Shown piece after piece: positions 47,101 through 59,430 of a stretch of DNA of 64,000 bases (within the stretch, counting starts at the first letter, position 1; the number at the start of each line of letters is the position of its first letter). The stretch is from Rhea pennata (lineage: Eukaryota; Chordata; Aves; Rheiformes; Rheidae), in the NCBI RefSeq assembly GCF_028389875.1, contig NC_084668.1, positions 27,634,993 through 27,698,992 of the forward strand, written 5' to 3'. Under the pieces are notes generated by a model. The model made no database searches. It had not been told where the DNA came from and saw only the letters and a list, made by a program, of their open reading frames with translations. Both the position numbers and the translations under genes were made by a program.

Positions 47101-50100
47101 CTGCAGTTTTAATAATGGAGTTTGCATGTATGTTGAATAGCATAATTCTTGTTCTTGCTGGTAAACTGAAAAAACAGATTAGTTGCTATTCCTATACATC
47201 TACTTAGACTGCCAGTGTTTGAGCTTCTAACAAATGGAGCTCTTCAGAATGAGAAGTATCAAACAGCTTTTACTCCAAGAACCACAGGAATGGGATGGGG
47301 TGAGTGTACATCTTGGCTTAAAGCACCTTTCTAAAAACTAATGTTAGGACATATGCAATCACATTCTTAATTATGCAAATATTTTAAATATGCTTTTAAT
47401 TATTTTGTTCTGGGAGACAACTAGCCTAGCCTAACAGATACATAGTAAGTAACTGTAGTACTAGAGTTTTAGCAGAGTAGGAAATGGTAATGGCTTGTCT
47501 TTTCAGCTGATTTGACCGTTTAACCCTAACTGAGCATCTTACTGGTTAGGTCTTGAAATATTTTTCCAGCTCTATATACAGTAGCCACTCGAAAATGTCT
47601 TGAAAGATAGGTGACTAGTATATGCTATGAGTAATTGCCTCACAGTGCAGTGGTGACAGCTGGCATTCTGTGCCTCAAAAAAATAAAACAAGTTTATTTG
47701 CAGCATGAGTTAAAGTTGTAATGGTGTATCGAAATGTGATGCAGAAGTAGGTACATAGCTTCATTTCTAAAACACTTTTGCTATATCATACCCTAAATAG
47801 AAGGGTATTTAGTGAAACTTGATGTGTTCATCACGTATGTATGTGTACTAGATATTCAGAGCATCATCAACTCAACATAATGTGACAAACAGGTCTCTGA
47901 TTATGTCTTCAGAAAGCAGTAACAAGATCTGTGGGTGAAAAATAGCCTGAAATGTCATCAGGAAGTGTTTCTACACAAATACTTATTCTGCACAAATATT
48001 TAGTGTCAAACTACTGTAAAATTCAACAAGCATTGATACCTTATATTTCAATCTATATTTTGCCATTTCAGATGCATTTGAAAAATTTAAAGTGTGGACT
48101 TGAGTTCGACTTCGGCATACAACTGTAACAATGGTGCACTTACCACTGAACCTCAATACTTTGCATGATAAAATGGGGTTACATAAATTTGTCATTTGCT
48201 CTCAGGCCTATCACAGCAATAAACAAATAAACTTCATAGTTCAGCAGCGCTTTTCCACTATTTTTTTCCTCTGCTTTTTTTTCTTGTGCCATTAAAGTAG
48301 CATGATAAAAATTGGCACCTCTCTACTTTGTCAAGTGGGCAGTACATGAAATGTGATTGAAATAGCAATGCTCAAAATGCTCGTAGTGAAGTAACTGCAC
48401 AGTGTTTTCTCCAGCAAACATGGCTTTGAGTGGTACTCTATGTGCCAGTTCTTTACTTGCTGGATGAAGAGTTTCTTTTTGGCAACTAGAAGTCGTTTTG
48501 TGGATATCATTCTCTGACCATCTGGAAGAGCTGACACTTGAGTCCCTGTAGGATGGACTGGGAACAACAATGCATAGGTTGGAGGAAGTATTTGGGCTGG
48601 AAAACATTTCTGCATAGAGGTTTAATTCCACAGTCTCTGGTTAAGATTGTTTCATTTTTCTGTCTTCTCTCTCAAAAATTCTGGTTTGTGAATTGGTAGA
48701 GGCCTGTTTCACTGGAAGATATGTCAGCTTTGGTGCAGAACTGAAAGAAATGAGGTAATGGTGGTTGTTCAGACATAGAAACATTGCTTCTTTCTTAAAG
48801 AGAAAAGAAATCTGCAAGGAAGCTTTGTAGGTTTCTGTGCGAGTGCTGTACAGATGTTTTAGCTCACTGAAGTTTGAGCTATCAGTGTAAATAACAGGTA
48901 GCCGTTACTTTGTGTTAGCATTAGGACAAATATTCTTACTAAAAGTGAATGACGCTCCCTGTTGTGGTTTTTCTTCTAAGTAGTAAAGAAAGGAAAGCCA
49001 TACGGTGGTAAATTTGTGCAATGATTTACAGAACTAATTTAAAAGATATGCTTTTAGAAGGTACACAAGGTAGAAAAAATGGAGATGTGTGATAGCAGGA
49101 GGGACTTCTTGAACATAAGAGATTAAAAAGCTGAGGAACACTACTGCAAGTGTTAGTCAATAGGAGTAGAAATCTGTTCTTGAAAAATGAAATCTTGTTT
49201 ATTGCAAATGTATATAGACTTTGATTTTTGGGTAGGACTGATGCTTGCTCAGATAACTTATTGCTACGGCAATTAAAATTCTAATTACAGTATCTATTTT
49301 AATCTTCTAAGCCCTTAAAAGCCAGAAAATAATTGTAATCCTATTTTTTTTTACACTTTTTTTCATGAGAATGTTTTTTCTCAGACTTCTTTCCTAAAGT
49401 AAATGGAAATCTTTAAAATGAACTTTCCAGTTGTGTAATGGCAGGACATAAATAACTAGTGAGCTCAGCAGCATGTGTTAAATTGAGGATATATGATGAT
49501 GTTTTAATAACATCATACCAAAATGTAATATTGACATCCAAGAAAGTTCAGTAGAAGCGATGTAAGCCATTATATGACTTGCAAGCTAACGGCAAAAGGA
49601 CTCACTTTTTCAGCACTACATTTCAAGTTTGTTCTGATGTTCGTATGAAATGTTTTTTGCAGCTGTAGTCTAGCAGTAGAGCTAATGCTGTAGACTTTGT
49701 GTTCTGGAATACAAATAACTATTTTAAAAGCAAAAGAAATGAACATTGTTCAGTCCTGCAAACCCAGGCTGCAGTGTGTTCTGGCATATGTGGTCAGAGA
49801 AAGCGTTTACTTAGATAAGTTCTAGAATTGAACATGTGAGGATTGATTGTATCCAAACATCTTTTCTTACAGCCCGAAGAAGGGGATCTGTTACTAGCTT
49901 GCACACCATGCTATGAATGGTTGATCATTCCCCTTGATCATTATTTCCTATCATACTAATTTGTCTTTTTTTCCCCCCAACCTATTGCATGCCTAATTCA
50001 AAATAATTTCGTGTCCTGTGGAATACAAATCAATGTTCTAAAGTTGAAAACGTGCATTGTGCTACCTTTGTCTTTCCGAAAGGCATTTCAATGTGCATAT

Positions 50101-50689
50101 GAAGCTTTTTCCCTTTGTATTGTGTCAGAGTTCAGAGATTCACTGATCACATCTGTTCTCATTATATCTCAGGCTGACCTTGGCACAGCAGGAAAAGCCT
50201 ACCTCGATGCAGAAAGGGCCCAATGCCTGGCAATTCATGTGACATACCATTGAGTGAATTAGTATCTCACTAGTTTAAATGCATAAAGCTAGATGGAGAA
50301 AAAGTTGCATGATCTTTACAACAGGTGAGGGAGGGAGAAAGTATGTAAACAGCAAATCATATAGAATATGGTGGTCTAGAAGCTTTATGTGGCTATAAAG
50401 GAGTATGTTTCCAGAGTTTCATCATTACACAGAAAGGATCTTGCTCATGCAGGACAATCTCTGTTTAGAACCCAAGGATGATCTCTTCTATTTGCTGAAG
50501 ATGCCTGAAATCATCTGATACCTTATAAATGTCTAGAACTATTTGTTCTAGAGCCTGGATGCTCATATTATCTCTAGACTCCTGTTCTTGTGATAGTGCC
50601 TTTAGTAAGCATCAGATCAACACTTTGCAAAAAGTAGGCATTATCCTGCAGGATTTACAGCCTGGATGTTGAGATTTATGAAAACTAGG

Positions 50690-50800
50690 AGAAATGTACT
50701 ATTGTCTTCATTTTATAGAATGGGAAATTAGCTGAATTAATGGGAACTGAAAGAGTAAATGACTGATTCTAGGGTATACAGATACAGAGTGGTGTAACAG
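50690..50800 (-). mobile_element. possible MIR-type SINE fragment
   Basis: GTACTATTGTCTTCATTTTA then TAGAATGGGAAATTAGCTGA and GAGTAAATGACT resemble the reverse complement of the MIR core. Short and diverged; may be chance. Confidence 0.3.
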
Positions 50801-51458
50801 ATGTAGTCCAGAGTATAGTTTAGCAGTGAAGAATGCTAAGAATGTTCTTCCTTTCCTGTTGTTTCTAATGTCACTATGGGAAATTTTTTTTAGAGATCTC
50901 AGTACTAAGTAACATCTACTAGAAAATTAATGCAGTTTAAAGCTGTATTAATGCTTCATTTTTTTTATGCATAAATACAGCAAAATGGAAGATGAAAATG
51001 CCTACCCCTCTCTTGCTTTTTATGCTTGCTTTCTATTGCAAATGTGAAACAAAGTTTGAGGAGGTAGAAATAATGCCTTCGTACTGCATCTTACCTTGTC
51101 ATCTTGAACTTATATAGCACCTCTTATCTGTTAAAAATCAAGAGCTATACACAAGTGGTGTCACTGCAATGCAGCTATTCTTGACAAATAATAGCAAAGA
51201 ACAGAATAGTAATAGCAAAGGGTGGTTGGTGTGTCACAGCAATGGCAAATATTACTTACGGAAAGGTTAAGTCCTGCTCTAATGCATGAACAATAGAAAT
51301 TTCTCAATAAAAAAGAACAAAAATCTTGCATTACATAAAGGAGAGAGGAAAAAAAAATCCTATATTTGAAATACTAACTGCATAATACTGCTTGTGTAAG
51401 TGCCAGTGGGGAGAGACAAGCTTGCTTCCTCCTCAGAAGCATTATCAGTTTGAGATTT

Positions 51459-51526
51459 AAATATATATGTGTGTGTGTGTATATATATATATAAAAATAT
51501 ATATATATATACGTATATATATATAT
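51459..51526. repeat. (AT)n/(GT)n compound microsatellite
   Basis: Alternating AT, then TG, then long AT stretches broken by AAAA and by ACGT. Low complexity, self-complementary. Confidence 0.95.
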
Positions 51527-54500
51527 CCCCAGTATTTGCATCAGAGATTTACTGATTTTTGAGAGTGTAAACTTGGAAGGAGTATTTTGGCAGATTGAGC
51601 TTTTTGACAAAAAATAAGTAATACCACAAATACTTTTCATGCCCTTTCCTTATCCTGTTTTCAATAATTTGTATAGATTACTGCGTGTATTTCCTTTCTA
51701 AGGATAAGGAGGGTAAACTTAGAGCATTGGCAGTAGACAGGAAAGTATTTTCTGTACCATCTGTACAAACGAAGTGTGTGTGTGTGTGTCACAGACTTTG
51801 CAGACCGTGACCTCTGGAGGGGACTTGTGACTTGAAAAGTTGGCAGAGATGATTGCTGAGAGTAATGAGCTCTGATCCAGGGTTTTGAAACAGTGCAGGA
51901 ATGTCTCAGATACTGGTTCAAATGTGTCTAATTAGGATCTCAAGTGATGGCTGCAGCTAAGATTTTTGCTAGATTCCCCATGGACTCTATTGGTGGTTTG
52001 GCTTTCAGCAAAGGTCTTAGCTAAAGAAATAAGATTCTCAGGATGAGAAAGAACTTCTTGTGGAATGTAAATAAGTCATTAGGACTTGAGACACCAGTGC
52101 AGTTTGGAGTAGGCTTTATCAACTCATTGCCTAAACTTGCACATCTTCCCCTTTGTCTCTCTTGGTCATACGTTATTCTCACTTCTGCCCACCAGAAATA
52201 TGAGGGAGAAAAAGGTGTTGCTTTGTCTGATAGTGATGTCAAAGTCTGATTCAGCTTACTCCAAAATTACTGTATTGATTTCAAGAATTAGCTCCTATTA
52301 ATAGCAGCGATATTAGATTGACATTGAGTTGCATGTTCTAGATCATGTAGGAGAGCCAACAAATAACCTAAACCATGACACAATAAAAAAAATTGGAAAT
52401 AGATCAGTGTAGGAATTATTATTAGGATATCCAGTTCTGCAGTGAAACAAAGTTTTTACAAAATTGACCTAGCTAATCTAAACTGTGCGCACATCTGTCC
52501 CCCATGGTGTGATCACTACAGTGATGTGGCTTAGATTTATGTGTTCTTTTATCAAATGCTGGCAGTGTAAGCTCTTGCTTTGCTTCTGTGTCACCATGAG
52601 GTGACTTAGAACCTAATTCTTTGATGAAGAAGTACTTCTACAAGGTTGTTCCTTGGGCAAGGGGGGTGTTGTAAATACAAAAACAAAACAAAAATCTTCA
52701 GAGCAGAACAATGGACTGAGGTCAGCTAACAAAATTCCCTGTTAAAGGGATAGTAGCATAACTAGTCTGTTCTGTTGTTTCCTTTCATGTAATGCTGTTG
52801 AACTGCTCCATACCCCTTCCTCAGCTGTCCTTTCACCTTTTAGAGCTGGAGAGAGAAGGCTCCTATACATGGAGATAGCAGATAAGTTCATCAAAATAAA
52901 GGGCTCATTTATTAATTTTTAAAATGTTTTCATTCAAGAAAACAAATTCAAAATGATTTATGTTCTACTACCTCCTGACTGGCATAGCTGGTTATTATCA
53001 GACTGACTATGCTGTGAGCATCAGACTAACTTCATGGAGGTACCTCTGTCCAGCTGGGATTGTTCTTTCCAGCATTACATTGTGTTAATATGCTTTAGGA
53101 CCTCAGCTGGCTTCATGTGTTTGTGAGATGTCTTCCTGAAACTAGTAAATCTTCTTGGCATTGGGCATGCAGGAGGATGAGGCACAGAGGCACCAGTTCT
53201 GTGTGGCACTGGAGTATCTAGGTTTATGCCAGCTGCCTAGCACACCACGTAATGGAAGAGTAATTGTATAAGAACAGCAAGGTAAGTGATGGGAGAGATT
53301 ATAGATAGATAGATATAAAATGTCTTGCATATAATATGTAACTCATTCATTCATGTGTGACCCTGGTTTATGTCTAAGAAAATGTAGAACAGAGGGATGA
53401 AAGCAAATGGAAGAGGAATCAAGTTACAATAAAGGAGAGGGATGTAGTACTAGGAGTATCATGATTCAAACTGAAGACTGTGATGGGGAGACAGGAAACT
53501 CTGCACCCAGTACTGGTTTCAGTCATTTTTTGCTGAATTTCTCTGGCTTTTAAAATACAGCATTCTTGTATCTCATTATTTAAATTCCTTGAAGCTCTCA
53601 CTGATGAATAAAGTCACCAGGTCATTTTATTCCTTAATACTACTGAGATGAACTGTTGTCTATTGCTGTTCTGTTTCTATTTTTTCTATTTCTTATTTCA
53701 TGTTTAAACATACTGTAGAGCGGCCTGACAGCTCTACTGGATAATATAGTTTCTTGGCAATAATCACTTCAGCTAGTCTGAGGTGAAGGGTCCCAAATCA
53801 AGGAAAGAATATGTAAATTCTAATGATATTCCTGTGTAGTGAATTACTGAAGGATGTGTTTTATCTGAGCCATGTAGTTAAATATTGACTTATGCAAGCT
53901 TCACAGAGAACTCAAGTTTAACTTATGCATGAATGCATTGCTGAGCGAAAAGGCATTGGTGAATTGAAACTTAGTCTTAACTGAACCAAAATCATAGAAA
54001 GGACATGATCTTCAACTTCTCCTAAACTGGGACCAAGACAAAGTAGGCAGTAAGATTCTTTTACTCAGTTCAAAACAATCTGTGTAACTTAAACTAAGTG
54101 AAGAAGGCAGTCTAACTGCCGGAGCAGCATCCGTCCTGTATAGCAAATAAGAACAGGAAGTTCTGGACACTTCCAGGCTACTTATTAGAATTCAAGAATT
54201 CCTGAAACCAATATTGTGCAAAATTGCTGAATCAGACTTGATGGCTTTGGCTCAATTCAGCCTCTCTAGAAACTGGGAGGTGAATACTATTTCACATCAT
54301 GTCATATATTTTATCATATATTTCACAACAATGCGAATCAGAAATATGTTAAAATACATTTTAAAATCTTTTTTTCATTCTTTATGCTTACTGAACTGAC
54401 ATAACTGTTCTAGTAATAAAGTGCAAAACTTGTCCATGCTTATGTATGTTAATATGTGAGAGTCGCTTGTTATTTTGTAGTTTTCAGATTAGATTTGTGA

Positions 54501-57500
54501 AAATACACATGCAAATAACACATGCAAGCAGAGACAAGGTTGTAGTCTTCTGTGAAAATTAGCCTAAAAATGGTGTTTCGTATTGAGATTTAGGGTTTTT
54601 TGTTGTTTTGTGGTCTGAATGTGAGGTGACAAAGACAAAAACTATGTTACAATTCCATTAATAATTCCATTATTAAACTAAAGTAATGACAAGACCTAAC
54701 CTATATAAAATGGGGTATGTTCTCAAGGTAATATTTTTTTATAATACATTCAGCAATAGTTTAAACTAAGCTAGCTTTATGACTGTAAAAGCAAACTGTA
54801 GTCTATCATTAGCTCTTTATGGTTCATTAGTCCTAATGCTAGGAATTGGAAAGCCACCTGGGTAAGAACGCGTTAGATTTTCTGCAGAGCTGTCTATCTT
54901 GAATATAGTGCTGACTCCGTTATTCTTGCATCTAATGTATTCAAGTTGGCTTGAATGTGAGAGAGACAATTCTCATTACATGTGCTAAGCCAGGCAGCAA
55001 GGGAAACAAGCTTGACTAAATGCTTGGATTTCAACCAATGGTGCAGCAAACTAATGTTGGTTCTGAAAATGAAAACTGTTACGGTATTCATCAGCTGGAA
55101 ATGCTTTAAGAATCAAAGTTAAGCAAGAAACTGAAGACACTCTGGCAAGTTAACCCTCTTCAGTTTAAAAGCATCAGAATAACAATACCTGTGAATAATA
55201 AAGGTACTTGTTACTAATAACAATTGGTGATTTCATGCTGAAGGACATATTGTGCAGCACTTATTTTGAGTTGATGCACTCCTTGGCAGCAGCAGACAAT
55301 AAAATGGATAGAAATTTTCAGTACCAGTAGCTGTTTCAAGAACTCTTGTAGGTCATTTTTTTTCAGAATACACTTTAAAGTTAAGAAAGTTGCATCAGCA
55401 GAGTTCCACTTGTCCTTGAGAGCTTGATAGAAATTTTGAGCTTCTTGCTTTCACTGCAGTATGTAATTGTCCCACTGTGTTTGTGGGCTGGCATTACTCT
55501 TATTTAGAGCACTGCCTTGCTCTTGGAAATGAGCTATTCCCACTTACACAGTTCAGCTTCTTCCATAGCTTAAAAGCATTTTTGTCTTTTTTTTTCTTTT
55601 TCAAAAGCCTGCAGAGTGCATGGCTATTTGTTAGCATGTGTGACACCTTAAATGGCTGTTGTCAACAATTACCCATTTAGAAAAGTGGCAGTCTTATTTG
55701 TGATGTTGTAATGAAAATGATCTCTGAAGAGAAGTCTACTGTTTCCTAAATCTGAAGTGATATCTGTAATGTGTATTCTGGTTGAAAGTAATTCGAAGAA
55801 GAACTTGTGCTCTATAACAGGTCAATATGGAATACAAAGTTGTTTTTGCAATTTATCTTTTAGAGACCACTTTTTTTTTTTGTTTTTTACTAGCAAAATT
55901 ATGACCTCACATAAATTCTACTGGTTACAGCAATAGCGTTTGACAAATGTAGTTATGACATAAGGTAAAGGGAGTTGCAACATAAAACATACGTAAAATA
56001 TTGGGGGGGGAGGGAAGGGATTTTCCATCTCCAGTGGTCCCAGGAATATTTATTTCCTGGAATTATGGCTCTTCCCATTTTTTTTTTTTTTAATACAGTG
56101 AGAAACTCTGCCACTGCGGAAGCTGATCATTGGTAAAATCCTGATTCCAGTGTGATGAGGAATCCACTGCTGGAGTCCTACACTGCTGACTGTGTTTGGT
56201 ACCAAAATCGCATCTGTGAACCTAGGAGTAGAGATTTACCACTCTTATTGCTAAAGAGGTATGTGGGTAACTACCTAAATCCAGAAAGGATTCAAAATCA
56301 CGAAGTATTCAATAAAGCAGAAAAAGGTACGAGCAAATGGATCTGTTTTAAGAGTTTTTAGTAGGAAGCTTTAGGTGGAAAACACGGAAAATTTTATGCC
56401 GTGGGAAAATCGGAAATTTCCGTTGTCTAAAAGCATTTAAGATAGATAACTGTGACCCATCGTAGGTTTGCAGTTGGCCTTTCCATGAAGAATATTGTGT
56501 GTATCTCCTTATCTGTAACAGAAGCCCCTTCTTAGTTATGTATATGTAACTACAAGGAGTTCAGTAGTGCTTCTCAGATGCAAGTAATTTTTTTGCAGAA
56601 GTTTAAGCATGAAAAATAAAGTGTAGTTGAGCATTTTTTTTCATTGCTTTAATGTAAACCTGCTTGTAATCAACTCAAACCTATACAGTTTTTCTCAACC
56701 TCTTACCAGTCTCTTGCCTGACTATACAACTTGGTTACAGTGAATTCTAGAGCAGATAACTTCTTTGCTTACATGAAGGGACAATATGCATACTCAGTAA
56801 AGCATCTGTCATCTTGAATCAGATACGGCAATTATAATCATTTAATCATTATAATTTATGTGCATGATTACATCCCTAACATGTATAATTTATGTGTAGA
56901 CAGGAGGGGGAAGATCCCTTTGCTGGGGAGCTAAACCTTGGTGAGCTGAGAGGTGAGATATCTCAAGATGCAGGGGAGATGACTGTAGGTTTGTTAGTTT
57001 TGTGTTTTTTTTTCTTTTCATCTTAATTATTGCTATTTTATGGGCCTCTTTCTTGTGGAAAGATTAGTCCTAACCCCAAATTATATTTCAAGGGGAAACC
57101 TAAAATCTAGAATGGAAATATGATCAAATGTGTTGGGGAAGAACTTTTCATGTGTCTATGTGTAAGATGCATCTTACTGAATACCATATCTTCTAAGCAT
57201 AATGGGGCTTGCTTAAATGTTTTATTTGGTTTTGTCTTTGAAAGTCAGTGATGTCATTGGTGATAGTAGTTTAGTATCAACAATCTGCCAAGCAAATACA
57301 GAAATCCAAGAGATCAAGAGGCTTTATCACATCTCTCCAAGACTGTCCCTATCCTGGAAACTTAGATACAGATATAGGAACACTCCCAAGAGAAGACTTT
57401 CATGGAAGTCCACATATTGTTCACTAAGCCCTTAGTAAACTAGAAGCAAAAGTGACCAGCTTTCTGAATAAAGAATGGTCTGTACAAAGCAGCCTGAAAA

Positions 57501-58689
57501 CAGGTTGAAGAAAACCATGGGTCTTTAACTATATTAAAATGCTGCCCTTTAGCACTGCTTTGTGCTAGTCCATACCCTACTAGTGTAATTATGTGCCATA
57601 ACCTTTTTTTTCCTTACTATCTTTTTTTCTTCATTTAGATTTTTTTTTTTTTAAATTAATAACTGTTTCATTCTCCTGGGCCTTCAAATAATGCAAGATT
57701 ATATTGTAGGTAAACTGAGAGTCCGCACTTTATGAGCAAAGTCTTTGATTATAGAAAAAAGGAACAGATAATTCTCCTTAAATTCCAAAATTACTTCTCT
57801 TTTCTGGGTCAACACAATGGATTACGAAGACTATATTGTGCTTCTTAGTTTCAAGTAACTTTGTTTTTAAGTGATATAATCAGTACCTTGTTTTTGTAGT
57901 TGCTTTCTAAAGAATGGTGAAGTCCCAGTGTAAATATGTATACAGAAAACCAGACTGTGAGCATGTTTTAGCCCTGATCTTTGGTAACAGTAAATATGTG
58001 ATGTGTTAAGACCTGAACTAATACAAAAAGTCTTTTGTGCAACTGGAATTTTTTATGTTAATGAAACATCAGTTCCCTCAGCGTTTTCATTAACACCCAC
58101 TATGGTTCTGTATTTCTAATGGGCAAAATCTTACAGGGCTGAGCTTTATTACTTTTCCCTGCTATTTTTGAGATGTCACAGTGGCTTCAAAAACCAATTT
58201 ATTTCACATTTTATTTCTACTGCCAGCTGACTAACAGTGGTTTGATTTCTGACCAAGATATAATAAATACCCAGGTGCGAATAAAAATCCTGTTAAAAAG
58301 CATGCAGGTTCCAGTGGAAAGAAGTATAACTGAGCAGAGGATGTGAGTAGTGCTCAAACAACTGCTGCACTTAGGTGTTTATAGTCACTCTCTGTTTGTA
58401 CTTGACTTTAGAAAAATTGTGAATGCTATGGAATGAATACATCGTTCTGTCTTCTAGTCTATGGTAGCTTTTCTTTCCATTTTAAGATGTGCAGACTGAA
58501 GGTCTCCTCTCAGTGTAGTGAGTGTGGGGTTTTTTTTGTTTTGTTTTAAAATCAGGAGTATATACTTCCATCTTAGAAAATTACCCTTTTCCATGATATT
58601 GTGCAATATGTTTGATGCTTGCTGTTTTAGGAAAATACTATGTATCACTAGATATTACTTTAAAAGAATAGTCTCCCTGTTGGGACTGC

Positions 58690-59430
58690 TGTTTCCAGAA
58701 CGGCTTTCTGAGGGCGCTGGATGCTGCCTGCCGGCGCAGTCGTGCTGGAGCCCGGAGGAGGAGGGGGAAGAGGGAGGCAGTGTGCCGGCTCCAGCCGGAG
58801 GCTGCTGTCAGGCAGGCGAGGAAAGTCCTAAAGCGGCACAGCAATCTGGCAAGAGTAATTTTTCCAACTGTAGCGGAGTCTTAAAAAAAATACACACACA
58901 CACACATATATAATATATAGCTTAAAAATAAGCTTTGAAAACCCCTTTGCTACGCTGCTAAAATGAGTGTGGAAATTAGAGGAGGCGGAGGCAGAGGGCG
59001 TTTTGCCGTACAGCCCATCTGCGGTGCGGGGGGACGCGTGCCACCAGGGCTGCGTGCGTGTGCGTCAGCCCTTTTAACGACAGGGACGGTCGCTGGTGCA
59101 GGGCCCCGGTGAAACAGGGTATCGCTCTTCCATTTTTGTACCTGTGGGAGGCTTCAGGCCGGTTCCTCCGCGACCGAAGAGACCGTGCTTCGCCCCCGAA
59201 ACGGGCCGTAACCAGCAGCGGACCGCGGAGCTAGCGGCTGGCCGGGGAAGAGCCGGGCAGAGCCAGGCTGCCCCTTAGCCCGATCCCAGCAGTAAGTGTC
59301 CTCGCGTGCGTCCTGAAACCACCCGCGGCCCCAGACGCCCTCGTCCCAGGGCGACCCGCCCCTCGCTGAGCCTCCCTGGGAAAGAGGGAAAAGTACCGGC
59401 CCCTGGAGCTGTTTATTTCTGGTTTCCACG
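58690..59430. promoter_or_regulatory. isolated CpG-rich block, possible promoter
   Basis: GC- and CpG-rich DNA standing out from AT-rich flanks, interrupted by about 110 AT-rich bases with a CA repeat (58880-58970). Plus-strand GTAAGT at 59292 follows CCCAGCA, a good splice donor, and a CAG|GTAAGA lies at 59809. No known coding exon is recognisable. It could be the promoter of a noncoding RNA or a distal first exon, or simply a GC-rich patch. Confidence 0.4.
58891..58918. repeat. CA/TA microsatellite
   Basis: Short CA run passing into TA repeats inside the CpG-rich block. Confidence 0.9.

Larger units (their letters stand above)
41140..58690. other. intergenic, gene-poor
   Basis: 17.5 kb downstream of NUP35 with no recognisable gene on either strand. 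Open frames are short (at most 102 codons, 48323-48631 minus) and unlike any family I know. It holds a possible MIR fragment (about 50690-50800), an AT/GT microsatellite (51459-51526), a 19-bp palindrome (45255-45273), a short GATA run near 53300, and one exon-like stretch (56099-56258, see findings). In other amniotes the next gene, ZNF804A, is far away. Confidence 0.75.

Noticed and set aside
48323..48631. 102-codon minus-strand frame rich in Ser
   Set aside because: A second overlapping minus-strand frame is also open; no family resemblance, and no promoter or splice context.
51105..51170. ACTTATATAGCACCTCTTAT stretch resembling an ancient amniote SINE
   Set aside because: Similarity covers only about 40 bases and does not continue into the rest of the element.
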